Origin: Garcia nutans
Taxonomy: Eukaryota; Streptophyta; Magnoliopsida; Malpighiales; Euphorbiaceae
Assembly (NCBI GenBank): GCA_947685225.1
Contig: CANTUV010000035.1
Location: forward strand, 6,579,501-6,643,500
Length of the DNA stretch: 64,000 nt
Direction of reading: 5' to 3'
The notes under the pieces were generated by a model. The model was not told where the DNA came from, did not search any database, and saw only the letters and a program-made list of their open reading frames with translations. The position numbers and the translations under genes are program-made. Within the stretch, counting starts at the first letter, position 1. Each line of letters starts with the position of its first letter. This document shows positions 12,543-24,482 of this stretch, piece after piece.

Positions 12543-13174
12543 GTCCAACAATCGCAATGACATCCAACAACTCAAAACTTAAATAACTCAAAATATAAAG
12601 AAGGTAGACTTTAGAATTCAACTTACACAATTTTGTGCGCATTTTGCCATTTTCCATCAAAAAAGCAAAAAAAAAAAAAGATTTATAACAATTGCGTTTC
12701 ATAAAAAATAATGATAGAAAAATAAGCAAAATACTAAAAAAAAAAAGGGAAATATATAAAATTTTTAGCAATGAAAAACTTGATCTTACATTCCCTAAAT
12801 AAAAGTAACTTCAACACTGTATCTTGAAGAGCAAAAAGAATACATACGCAAAATCTGTCAAAAATTAAAAAAATTTCAAAAATTTAAAATATAAGAAAAA
12901 AAAAAGATAAAGTATAAGAAGAAAAAGAAGAATTTGCAGGAGGAGGAGGAGGAGGAAGAAGAAGAATATGCAAGAAGAAGAATCTATAGTTATAAATAGC
13001 TTACTAATCATTTTTCTATGTCCATAATATCAATTTCCACTGAATTTGAGCAGCCTCCTTTGTAGCATCCCTAGAACCTACAATCATTTCTATAATTTCA
13101 AAACAAAATACAATTCATTAATGTATAAAGCTAAAACATGTCCATAAAAAAGAAAATAAATAATTTAATTTAAT

Positions 13175-15240
13175 TTACACAAAACCTACTTCAATTTTCT
13201 CACATTCTTCAAGTACTTCAAGCATCTCTGGGTGTTGGAATCCAAAAATCATTGGTCTTAGCCAATTTTGAGTACAGATTAAAGCTTCAGTCATTTTAGG
13301 CTATAAAAAACTCCTAAAAACATCCAAAACCCGTCCACCGGTGCTAAAAGCACTCTCAAAAACAACAGTAGAGATTGGAACAACAAGCACATCGCGTGCC
13401 AAAATAGATAGCACGGGGAATCTAGTCGCATTTGACTTCTACCAGCCAAGTACTTCAAAATTTGACTCCTCTCCACATTCGCAATGTTCATTTAAATATT
13501 TTTCTAAGTCATTCTGAGCATTAATATTGTCTTGGTGCGTTAAATGGCTTTCAAATAGCTGCCCTAGCCTTTGAGGCTGCTATTCCTACTCCATCGTAGA
13601 AAACAGTAGGCTGTCCAGTTGGATTTTAGTCGCTAAAAGATATTCCATATTTGTATGCATTAGAGTATCATGTATACAACTGGGTCAACTGATTTCTAAT
13701 CCTATTAGCCACAGTTTTTCCTACTTCAAAATCATAAATATCATTAAAGGACCACACAATATACTCCATTTTTTTTCTAGGTTCAAGAATATTAGCAATG
13801 AGCAACGACCCATTTATATTTTCTATCTTACCCCAATATTTATCATTTTTTTTAAATCCGTAGCCATTATAACCAAGATTGATTCAGAATTATAAGCCCA
13901 TTTTTTAATTTCAACTTGTATCAATACAATGTGATTAAATGGCATGATGTCACATAATTTGATCCTAAAATTTCTAAAGTCACATCATAAAAAATTTACA
14001 AAAATTCCAGAAAAAGCCCTGGCATTGTCCCAATCTATACTTGTAGGTGATGACCTCCTTTTTTCATCATCAATAAGATATTGCTCAAAAACCATATCAT
14101 CCTCTTCTAACCTCTCAAATGCCTTCATAAATTTTATGGCAGCATCTAGCATCAATTAGGTCGAGTTCCACCTAGTTGGAACATTAAGACACACTAACGA
14201 TTTGGCTTGAATGTCCTCCTACTCTATATAATGTTTAAACTTCACCAATCTAGAAGGAGATGCTCTAACTTTTCTAACAGCGTGTCTTATGGCAGCAATA
14301 GAGGAATTCAGATCTTTTAAACCATCGCTAACAATCAAATTGAGGATGTGTGCACAACACCTAACATGCAAGAACTCTCCATCCATTACCAAACCACTGG
14401 ATATTTTAGTTTTTTTCTTTAGATAAGTAATAGCTCCATCATTGGAGCTTGCATTATCAACAGTTATGGAGAAAATCTTTTTCAATCCCCGCTCATTTAA
14501 ACATAACTCAATATGCCTCCCAATTGTTTCCCCCTTGTGATTTCAAATTTGGCAGAAATTTAAAATTCTTTTTTTGGAGTTCCATTCCTTATCTACAAAG
14601 TGGCAGTGAGTGTCATGCAATTTAAATTTTGGACACCGGTCCAGCAGTCCATTGTTAGGCATACTCTCTCACAATCTCTCTTTAATAGTGCCTTAAGCCT
14701 AACTTTTTCATCCAAAAATAATTTAAAGCAGTCCCTTGCCACTGTATACCTAGATGGTACTTTAAATTGTGGAACTATTACAGACATCATATGTTTAAAA
14801 CCAAAACCCTCAACCACCCTAAAGGGTTGTTCATCAATTATAACAAATGTTGCCATAGCTTTTCTATATTCCTCAACAGATAATGCTTGAGAGGCAATAC
14901 CTAAATCAACACAACAATTTAATTTTGGACTAAATTTACAAACATGCTGCTTAGGATCATTTTTAAGCGTATAAGGATACTTCGGACAGATTTTCAAATA
15001 GTGAATCATGTTTGAAGTCCCATGTTGTTTGGAATCACACGTATAACTCTTGCCACAATATTTGCAGGCCGATGTTAGTTCATCAACATCCTCCTTGGGC
15101 AATATGGTAAAATGGTCCCAAGCTATGGATACAGGTGGTTTTGTTGCAGGCTATTCATTTTCTTGTGTAGATGGTGGTGGTTGTGTTTGATGTTGAATAG
15201 ATGGTTGATTTTCTTGAGTATCTACCTTTTTCTTAAATAA
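13175..15240 (-). pseudogene. hAT transposase (BED finger / RICESLEEPER-like), broken
   Basis: Read right to left. At 15085-14990 is a BED-type zinc finger (CKYCGKSY, then HYLKIC). Next come DEQPFRVVEGFGF and VCLTMDCWTGVQNLNCMTLTA (15000-14600), the N-terminal part of the hAT catalytic core. ITVDNASSNDGA and VRCCAHILNLIVSDGL follow (14485-14290), then LNVPTRWNST, and finally the C-terminal dimerisation region with FPVLSILARDVLVVPISTV and ESAFSTGGRVLD (13470-13190). Breaks include a frameshift near 14597, a TGA just after NFCQI, stops after WNST and near the IFVNFL segment, and TAG replacing the expected second Trp of the dimerisation domain (13439-13441). An upstream stop lies at about 15156. 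The protein would have cut and rejoined DNA in the nucleus; this copy cannot. The first exon is probably near 17.5 kb. Confidence 0.85.
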
Positions 15241-15249
15241 AAGAATTCA

Positions 15250-17480
15250 AAGATTAATTAATGGTCCACACTTAATTAATCTTTATTGAAGTTTAATTCT
15301 AAAATATTGTTATATTAATTGTTTGCTAATATTTAATTCTACACTATAGCTAATTTTATTAAAGGTTTAGTTTAATTAATTGGATTTGGAAATTTTTTAA
15401 GATTTAATTGCATTTAAGCAGTTGGACTTAAGATAATGTTTATTACAATTAATTAGTTAATTGCAAAGTGGAAATTAATAAATTTTAATTGCATGTATGA
15501 AATTTATCATAAACTTTAATTAATAGGTTGTTGAAAATTTATAATTTTTATTTAATCTCATTAGTTTATCCTTGGATGTTTATTTTTGAATATAATAATT
15601 TAATTGTGTTTATTGGTGTAGTACTAAATTATTACTTATTAGAACCTAAGATAAACTTTAATTACTTGATGTATACTTTTGAATATGATAAATTAATTGT
15701 GTTATTGGTTTAGTAATAAATTATTATTTACTATAACCTAAAGTAAATTTTAATTAATTGGATGTTTATTTATAGACTTAATCTATAAATTTATGATATC
15801 TATATCCATTATCGTATAGTCGAGTCATATTTTTAAACTATGACAAATTAATATTTAACTCATAAGTTTGCAAAGCAATATTAAACGGCCATAACAAATT
15901 AATATCAATGCATCTTTTGAAAATAAATAGTCACGCAATATAATTATATTCATGTGCATATATAATAGCATTACATACCAAAATAGTAATATAGTAGCAG
16001 GCAAAAAATATTTTACTATCCCTAGACATTCATTTTAAAAAAACTTAAATATATTGTTAAGATTTTAAAAAAGACTTTTAAAAAGCAATCACACAATTAA
16101 CATTACTAAATTTAAAGCCACAATGACACATATTTTAATATTACAATATAAACAGTTAATTAAAATAAATATAAAGATCATAAATAATATTACCGAGTCG
16201 GCTCCACCTCTCCTCACTTCACTATTTTTACTCCACATAGGTTAGGTTAGGCCAATCAACAGCATACCAAGACATGAAATAGAAAAAATTTGAACACTCG
16301 GTATATAATTTAAAAAAATATTTAAATATAACTAGATATAATTGAAGAGAGTATAAATATAAATATTTATTAATTATATATAATTAAATTATTTAAATTT
16401 ATTTATATAAATAATTTAATAAAAAATTATTTAGTAATGCACAAAAGTATATGAAAATAATATAATTAAATACAAATACATAATATTTATTTATAACTGT
16501 TTATTAATAATATACAAAATTATAAAATTTATAATTATACAAATACTATAATACATAATATTAATTATAATTATTTATTAATAATTAAAAAAATAAACTT
16601 AATTAATTATTTAGAAAATAATAATTTATAATTCTTTAATTAAAAATAATTACAATATAAATTATAATTATTTATTAATAATTTAAAAAATTAAACTTAA
16701 TTAATTATTTAGAAAATAATAATTTATAATTCTTTAATTAAATACATAAATATAATATAAATTATAATTGTTCATTAATTATATATATAACATTAAAACT
16801 TAACTAATTATATAGTATACAAATACATAATACGATTTATAATATAATTTTAATAATATATAATTATTTATTTATAAAATACACAATAAAATTATAATTT
16901 ATAATAATAAAAAATAAGTAATTTCTTTTTTATAATTTTATAATGTTGTAGGTTACAAAAATTATAAATATAATACATGATACAAAAGCAAAAATCAATT
17001 AAATAATATAAAATATAAAACCCAAATATAATATTTTGATTATTATTTTTGAATCAGTATAGAAATTATTTTTTTAAGTTTAAAATCCAAAAAACACAAG
17101 CCATGAGAGAGACACGGATCTGCAGATCCACAGATCGAAAATTGCGAAATGGAAAAATACAAAAAAAAAAAAAATGCAAGACTCAAAATCCACCACAATC
17201 TAAAGATCTATTGATTTTTTTAACCTTAAACACATCAAAAAGCTGTGGATCTAAAAACAAAACTAAGAAATCAATTAAATAATATAAAATATAAAATCCA
17301 ACTATAATATTTTCGAATTAATTTAAAAGAAATTATTTTTTTAAATTTAAATTCCAAAAAACACAAGCCATGAGAGAGACAGTATGCAACATACAATCAA
17401 ATCAACAAAATCCAACAAGATCAACTCATCAAAACAAAAATAACCATTTAAATCACTTAAAAAACAAACAAAAACCCAAA
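15250..17480. other. very AT-rich non-coding interior of the hAT element
   Basis: No gene is seen; this may be the long first intron of the transposase. It contains an imperfect duplication of about 107 bp around 16560-16770 (AATTATTTAGAAAATAATAA appears in both copies). It also holds a direct repeat about 273 bp apart, at about 17005-17125 and 17279-17385, both carrying AAAACACAAGCCATGAGAGA. Confidence 0.65.
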
Positions 17481-17499
17481 TACTATTAGTTTTGAAACC

Positions 17500-17790
17500 T
17501 CACCTCCTAGTCAGAGAGCCTCAAGCATGTTCGATTTCCCACTTTTAAATGATAACAATAACTCTGGTCTATGTATTTCGGAGAAGAAGAATCGAGAGAG
17601 TAAGAGAGAGATAAGAGTGAGTGGCTGTATGGTTAAGAGTGGTTGAATGATCCTTTGCCTTCGATCTCGACTCTCTGGTCTCTAGATTCTAGAGAAAGGA
17701 GAAGAAGAATCGAGAGACAAAAGATAAAAGAGAGGTGAGCGGCTATTAGGGTTGAAAAATGAGGGTGGTTGTGTAATGTGTACCTTAAAG
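17500..17790 (-). promoter_or_regulatory. probable leader/promoter region of the hAT transposase gene
   Basis: A compositionally distinct block near the right end of the element is pyrimidine-rich on the minus strand and contains two copies of GAAGAAGAATCGAGAGA (about 17584 and 17702). Its position, upstream of the minus-strand transposase and inside the terminal repeat, fits a promoter and untranslated first exon. No start site can be fixed. Confidence 0.35.
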
Positions 17791-18194
17791 ATGTTTATAT
17801 ATGGCCTTCAAACAGTGTCATTTTTTCCTTAGAAAATGATAATGGACACCGTTTTGTATATATAAAAATATATATCAGTTATGTTTGGGTCAGTCAGGTC
17901 GGGTATAATTGATACAAATAACCATTAACCAGACCGACCACCCAAAACTGACAAATTAATAATATCTAAACCCGATTTCATCCGTTCCCACCTCAGTAAC
18001 TGACCGAACCCGACTCTCACACAATGGGTCAATCGGGTTTGGTTGGGTTCAATATTTCTGCACACCCCTAATTAGAACCTTTTATATAACTCTTTCGTCA
18101 ATTGAGATTAATTTTTACATATATGGTGAAGAGTTTTATCATATGGACTTATTTTATATTCACAGATATTTTGTCATATGTTTTGAAAACATAG

Positions 18195-21100
18195 ATGAGG
18201 ACTGATCGCGAACAGATGTATAATAGACTAATAGATGGACGAAGGTATATTAATCCAAAATTCTTGGTTGAGGTTGAGTCATTTGTTCAATATGCTTGTG
18301 GTCAACCAGTTTTTATAGATGGTGATAAAATAAGGCATCCCTATTACAAGTGTCAGAATCGAAAGTATCAATTGGTATATGAAGTTAAGTTACATCTTGC
18401 ACGAATAAATTTGTTAGTGATTACTATTAATAGGTTAGCCATGGGGAACCTTTTATTCCCATGAATTCTAGTCAAGCATAATGCAACCCTTCAGTCTCGG
18501 TGGATGTAAAAGGATCAAATCCTTATCGCAACATGGTTATAGATGCGATTGGGCCTAACTATGACCAATATTATGATGAAAATGAAGAGGAAACACCTGA
18601 TCCAACCATGCAAAAATTATATGACATGCTTCATATGGCAAATGAACCATTATGGCCTGGATGTTCTAATCTCTCACAATTGTCTGTTGTGGCAAGGATA
18701 CGAAATATTAATTTAGAGTTTCATGTCAAAATAAGTGTTATGATGCTATATTGCAATTATTCAAGGAAGCATTACCAACTGATAATAAGTTGGTTGATAG
18801 ATTTTACAACACAAAGAAGTTTGTCTTCGGACTCAGTCTTCCTTGTGAGAAGATTCATTGTTTCATTAACGGATACATGTTGTACTAGGGTGATGATAAT
18901 GACAAAAGTTGCTGCAAATTTTGTGAACACCCTCGATATAGAAGTACTAGGAGAGATTATTCTACAGCACATGAAGTTCGTGTTCCTCTTACACCTAGAC
19001 TACAAAGATTGTATGCTTTTAAAGCCACAGCTAAGCATATGAGGTGGCACAACAAGCATGATAAGACAATTGGTGTGATGTGTCATCCGTCTGATGCTGA
19101 GGCATGGAAGCATTTTGATTTTACACATGCATCATTTGCATTGGATTCTCAAAATGTAAGACTTGGATTGTGTATAAATGGATTTCAACCATTTGGGCAA
19201 ATAGGTAAGCAATATTCATCTTGGCCTGTTATTGTTACACCATACAATTTGCCACCATGAATGTATATGAACAACTCATATATGTTTTTAACTATTATTG
19301 TGTTTGGCCCAAAAAATCTAAAACAGAGGATAGATGTATACTTGCATCCACTAATAGCGGAATTAAGACATCTTTGGGATGTCTTTATGCTTACATATGA
19401 TGTTTCTAAGAAACAAAATTTTCAAATGAGAACAACACTTATGTGAACCATTAGTGACTTTTCATCATATGCAATATTGTTAACGTGGAGTACAACATGC
19501 AAAAAAGCTTGCCCATATTGTATGGAGCATTCAAAAGCTTTTATTCTTTCAAATGGTGGAAAAGTTTCATGGTTTGATTCTCATCGTCAATTCTTACAAG
19601 CGCACCATCCTTTTAAAAGAAACAAAAATGATTTCATATGAAATAAAGTCCCACTCTCCACCTCCACCTATGTTGACTGGGCAACAAGTTCTAAAGCAAA
19701 ATAGATGATTTGAAATTGAAGAAAGTAATAGAACTTGATTCTGATCAATGGAATGCTCCTATTTATAAGTCATTTGGTTGGAACAAACGCAGTATATTTT
19801 GGGATATACCTTATTAGAGTTCTAATCTTATTCAGCATAATTTGGATGTCATGCACATTGAGAAATTTTTTTTTGAAAATGTGTTTGACACTATGATAAA
19901 TGTTGAAGGCAAAATAAAAGATAATGCAAAGGCAAGATAGTATATTAAGATATACTGTAAGCGTAAAGAGCTTAAGAAAAATGAAGCAACTGGGAAATAT
20001 CCCAGAGCTTGTTATAGTTTAAGCATAGAGGAAAAAAAGGTTTTATTTGATTGGTTGATAAAACTTAAGTTCCTGAATGGATATGTCTCAAATATGGCAA
20101 AGTGTGTTGATATGCATAAATATAAGCTTTTTGGGATGAAAAGCCATGATTGTCATGTGTTCATGCAAAGGTTAATCCCAATTACTTTTTGTGAATTGTT
20201 GCCATTAACAGTGTGGAAAGCTTTGGCTGAGCTAATCGTATTTTTTAAAGATCTTACATGTACTGTAATCAAAGAAGAAGACATGAATAGGCTTGAAGAA
20301 CACATTCCTGTGATTTTATGCAAATTGGAATGTATATTTCCTCCAAGCTTTTTTAACTCAATGGAACATCTTCCTGCGCGCCTACCTTATGAAGCAAGAG
20401 TTGCAGGGCTGGTTTAACGATGTATCCATTTGAACGGTATATGAAAATATGATGGATTCTCATTTAAATTTAAAAGGTTTGTAAATTTGTAAAATAATAG
20501 ATATTGTTTATTCATAATTTAGGTTTTTACGGAACTAGAAAATGAAAGTAACTAATAAAGCAAGGGTTGAAGGTTCAATTTGTAATCCTTACTTAGTTGA
20601 AGAAGCATCAACTTTTTATTCTCATTACTTTGAGCCATATGTTTACACAAAGTTAAGAAAAGTTTCGCTTAATGATGATGGAGGTGATGTGGAACCATGT
20701 GAAGAAACTCTTTTTATATTCAATGTTCTAGGAAGAACTTATGGAAGAGCAAAATCAAGGCATTTAATGGATGAAGAATATAATACATCTCACACTTATA
20801 TATTATTAAATTGTGATGAAATTCAACATTATATTGAGTAAGCTTCTTATAATTATTACAATCAATGCATAAGTCCTTTTGTCTCATTATTTTTTTTATA
20901 TAATGAATACCTTTTGTGAAGGATATTTGTGACAAAGCTAAAGAAAAATGTGCCTAATATTACTGATAACCAAGTTGATGTTAAGCTCAATAAAGAATTT
21001 GCAACATGGTTTAGATCTTATGTAAGGGTTATCATCCTTATCATTCTTTTATTGTCATTTAATGCATGAATATCAAACTATATTGATATTTGATTTAATA

Positions 21101-21825
21101 TTGCATAGGCACATGATCCTAATAATAATCTGCCTTCTCAAGCAATCAAGGATGTAGCATTTGGGCCTTTAAGAACTGTGACCACATATCCAATGTATTT
21201 TGTAAGAGGGTATAAATTTCATACAAATGCATATGGTTGTGGAAGACTAACTATGAATAGTGGAGTGTGTATAAAAGGTTCTAATTATAGTGAGTTGTCT
21301 TATGATTATTATGGTTATTTGACATAAATTATACAATTGGAGTATATGACACTTCCGATTAAAAGGACTATCCTGTTCAAATGTGATTGGTTTGATCTTA
21401 CCCTAAATGTTGGAATAAAGGTTCATAAGGACTACCATCTTGCAGATATCAATCACAAAAGAAGGTTTAATGGTGATGAACCTTTTATTTTAGCTACACA
21501 AGTGACACAAGTGTAATATGTACCTTATCCAAGTATGAAGCATGACAAGGTTGACTGGTGGGCTGTATGTAAAATCAAACCTAGACTAATTATTGAGGTT
21601 CTGACAACAGATTTGGCTTTCTAAGAAGATGAAATAGAGGATCATTCAATTGACATTATTGATGACATTATAGAGCCTCTAAATGATTTAAATGGTGTTT
21701 TGGTAGATGTAGATGACGGGCATGATAATGATAATGATGATTTGGGAGATGAAGTTGAAGATTGGAAGACAATAGAGGATATAGAAGATGATGAGAATGA
21801 ATATATCTCTAATGATGGTGAATAG
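18195..21825 (+). pseudogene. CACTA TNP2-type transposase (TNPD), broken
   Basis: Domains in order: a transposase-associated N-terminus (MYNRLIDGRRY, then VESFVQYACG; 18195-18380); LHMANEPLWPGCSNLSQLSV (18625-18690); the TNP2 core (FALDSQNVRLGLCINGFQPF, SWPVIVTPYNLPP, KKACPYCMEHSKAF; 19130-19640); a DUF4218-like part (DWLIKLKFLNGYVSNMAK to MEHLPARLPYEARVAG; 20050-20417); a junction segment (KARVEGSICNPYLVEEA; 20560); and a DUF4216-like part (YGCGRLTMNSG, KCDWFDL, VDWWAVCKI; 21110-21600) with an acidic tail ending at 21825. Probable introns lie near 20842-20922 and 21021-21108. Breaks include frameshifts near 18400, 18730 and 20417. Stops replace expected Trp codons at 18431, 18886, 19258 and 19444, with further stops near 19938, 21325, 21515 and 21622. 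It cannot encode active transposase. Confidence 0.85.
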
Positions 21826-22121
21826 TGCTACTATTTTTATGTATTTAAACATTTTGTTATTGTAATTATATTAGTGTGAGTGGTAATTTTTTCCTTTTAC
21901 CTTTATGGTTAGTATATTTGTGTCTTCTTATCAATTTTGTTTCAATTATTTAACATATTATATTTTGAGTCAATTAGTATCTTCTTAACTTTGATTCATT
22001 TATATCACCATCGATGTTCAGGTACTTTCTCTTTATTTTACATTTTTTTATGTATTTTGCCTAAATTTATTGAAGCTTAAATAATTTTTTTTTAAATTTA
22101 ACATATTTCTTTTATCTATAG

Positions 22122-23734
22122 ATGGCTAGAGGTAAGGAAAAGGCTATAAATCAAAGTGTAAGGAGCGGTGGGAATAATTTATCTTCAAAATTGTCAAATA
22201 TAATACCTGATATTGAAGATCACACTACAACACCCGTTGATGCTAATGAGCCTATTGGTGATAGTTTGCCTAATGCGATTGTTGCATAATCTGAAAATTC
22301 CACAGTTTCAAGGACTAATTCATCTCAAACATGCAGTAATGACATACCAGTTTGGTTAATGGCTTGTAAGTGTTAACAACTTATTAATTTTATTTGGTAT
22401 TGCATATATTGTGTTATTTATTATACTTAAATGTTTATAATTATAATAGGTTGCAATCTTCAAGTAGATGTTCATGTCTGATAACAAAAAAGTTCAAGGA
22501 GAAGATTAATTTTGAAGGTCATGCATGGAAATCAATCTCGAAAACTATGAAAGATTTTTATTTTGAGGAGTTTAGGGTAACACTAATCATTGTTAATTTA
22601 TTGGTTTGTTTTATTTCATATTTTAACATGAAACTTCTTTAATGTTATGCAGAAGAAGTTTAGATGGGATCCTTAAATGGAAGAGATGGTGAAAGAGGCT
22701 TGGGTTGTTAAAGCTTCACAACGATATAATGATCTTTTGAGAGATTTGAGAAAATTGAAAGAAAAGGTAGAATATCTTAATAAGGAGCAATGAAAGCATT
22801 GGAATGATATTTGAAACACTCCTAAATTTGGGACCATCATCTCATATTAGAGGATCAATATCCCATGTTGAACATTGGAAGAGGCTTGTAAGTATAAATA
22901 TAATTTTTTAACCATGGGTTGGTTCAATTGTTGCATAATACGGATTTTTTGTTGAATATCTTAGTCATACGAGTGAACTTAATAAATAAAGTTAAATTGT
23001 TTATTTTGTGATTCCCATAGGCAACTAGCTTAGGTAGAAGTCCTACTCTACACGAGCTCTTTCTTCAAATCCACACAAAGAAGCATGATGGACAAACATT
23101 TATTGATTCAAAGGCTAAATCAGTCAATGTAAGTTTTTTGAATTGAGAAGGAAAAGTTTGCTATAGTTTCTATTTATTTGAAAGATGTAGATTCTAATGG
23201 ATATTAAAGCATGATTTGTTTAAACTTATGTTAATTTTATTTGTATTTTTACTTACTAATGACTTTAACATGTGTCAAATATAGGATAAAGTGTTGATTT
23301 TAAGATAAGAGATACTCTCTACAAATTCTAAATGTGGGAATTCAGAGTCTTGTACAATAGATGAAGCTGCTCTTTATTATGAAGTTGTTGGTGGCGAGAA
23401 GAAGAAAAGGATTTATGGGCTTGGCTCTCAAGCTTCATCTTACTATAGAAGCAAACATTCAAATCCTAATACTTCCACTGCACATTCTCCTGCGATCGAA
23501 GGTGATACAAAGTTGCAAAATGAGCTAGATAACCAACATAATATGGTAACAATTCAAAACAATTGGATTTCATATTTTTTAAAATTTATGTATGATATGT
23601 GCAATCAAATGGGTGTGTCTCTGCCTACACTTCTACCTCCTCCTCCACATCTTTCTCAATCTAATAATGCAAATGACAACTCAAAATCGGATGGTATCGA
23701 AGATAACAATGCTAATGAAAATGTTGAAGTTTAG
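22122..23734 (+). pseudogene. second CACTA gene, Transposase_24 (Ptta/En/Spm) type, broken
   Basis: The first exon starts at 22122 (MARGKEKAINQSVRSGGNN) and likely ends at a donor near 22366 (TTGTAAGTG). The next exon encodes KKFKEKINFEGHAWKSIS. Then come KKFRWDP, MVKEAWVVKASQRYNDLLRD, SISHVEHWKRLATSLGRSP and LHELFLQIHTKKHDGQTFID, the pattern of Transposase_24 proteins. After another intron, DEAALYYEVVGGEKKKRIYG is followed by a low-complexity tail ending at 23734. Such proteins accompany TNP2 in CACTA elements and are thought to be the DNA-binding partner. Stops at 22288-22290, after KKFRWDP, and after YLNKEQ, plus a frame problem at the first splice, make it a pseudogene. Confidence 0.75.
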
Positions 23735-23949
23735 GTTTTTTTCTTCTTTTGAAGCTATGTTAGACTTGAATGAGATGTTTGTTTTAATTTTTGCACTAAT
23801 ATAACTATTGAAAGCTTGTTAGCTTTAAACTAATTTATGTATAATAGACTTAATATTATAAAAATTATAATTTCTTGAACAATTAAGATTTTGCAATATG
23901 AAATTTGAACTTTTATTACAGGTTATCAATTTGAATTAATTGTATTTTA

Positions 23950-24482
23950 AACAAAATCCATAAACCCCCTAATTAAAACTACCCAGGGATTACCCAAGAA
24001 TTTTTATGTAAAATCCATCCAAAAAAATACACAGAGATATTTTTCCCTTGGTAAATTTAGAAAAAAAATTACCTATGAGTTCATATTTCAGGATAAATTT
24101 ACCCATGAATTACTCAGAAATTTCTGTATAAAATCTAATCTCAAAATATACAGGGAAAAATATCACTAGGTAAATTTACTCAGGGATTACCTAGGAATAT
24201 GAATCCCTAGGTAAATTTACTCATGGATTACCCAATGCATTTTAGTGGCCAAGTCCTAGTTTTTCAATTATATTTGCCCAGAAAATTTATAATTTACCCA
24301 CGGATTACTTTGTGGGCAAATAGTCAAGGATTATCAAATTCGTGAGTAAACAATTTACCCTCGAGCCTTTTGCTCATGAGTTCAAAATCGTGGGTAATTC
24401 TTGGGTAAACTATTTTACCAAGGGGTTTAGGTTGTTTTACTTATGAAATTGTCCGTGGGTAAACTGTAATTTTCTTGTAGTG
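23950..24482 (+). repeat. right subterminal array and terminus of the CACTA element
   Basis: More than ten degenerate copies of ACCCAGGGATTACCCA-like motifs occur in both orientations, ending with GTGGGTAAACTGTAAT and TTTCTTGTAGTG at 24482. The motif is shared with 1444-1990. This is the likely cis-acting region where the DNA-binding transposon protein would assemble. Confidence 0.8.

Larger units (their letters stand above)
10180..18070 (-). mobile_element. 7.9 kb hAT transposon with defective transposase
   Basis: The element starts TAGGGGTGGGCAC and ends GTGCACACCCCTA-like (TGCACACCCCTA), a good inverted terminal repeat for plant Ac/hAT elements. The flanking 8-bp copies are GTTAGAAC (10172-10179) and ATTAGAAC (18071-18078), 7 of 8 identical. 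GGGTTCGG/CGGGT motifs crowd both subterminal regions. The transposase lies on the minus strand (15240 down to 13175). A purine/pyrimidine-rich leader lies near 17500-17790, so transcription would run right to left. The element sits about 125 bp upstream of the first recognisable CACTA transposase codons. It is long for the family, largely because of AT-rich and tandemly duplicated non-coding DNA. Confidence 0.85.
1444..24482 (+). mobile_element. nested, degenerate CACTA (En/Spm) DNA transposon
   Basis: The right end is clear: a subterminal array finishes in AATTTTCTTGTAGTG at 24482, the reverse complement of the CACTACAAGAAAA terminus of plant CACTA elements. The left end at 1444 reads CATTATAAGAGAAAT and then GGTTTACCCACGG. 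This aligns with the inverted right end (CACTACAAGAAAATTACAG, then TTTACCCACGG), so it looks like the decayed partner. Flanking triplets are AAC and AAT, a 2-of-3 match to a 3-bp duplication. Inside on the + strand are a leader-like region, a TNP2-type transposase and a Transposase_24-type gene, the usual CACTA gene order. The length comes from later insertions (hAT 2519-4932, hAT 10180-18070, probable LTR fragment 8.1-9.3 kb). Alternatively, the left end belongs to a separate CACTA relative. Joining the two ends is inference. Confidence 0.65.

Noticed and set aside
12487..12771. Minus-strand hydrophobic open frame
   Set aside because: It consists of Phe/Leu/Ile codons from A-rich DNA overlapping a tandem duplication in the hAT element; not a membrane protein gene.
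14600..14890. Plus-strand open frame over the hAT transposase
   Set aside because: It is the antisense shadow of the transposase on the minus strand, where domains are recognisable.
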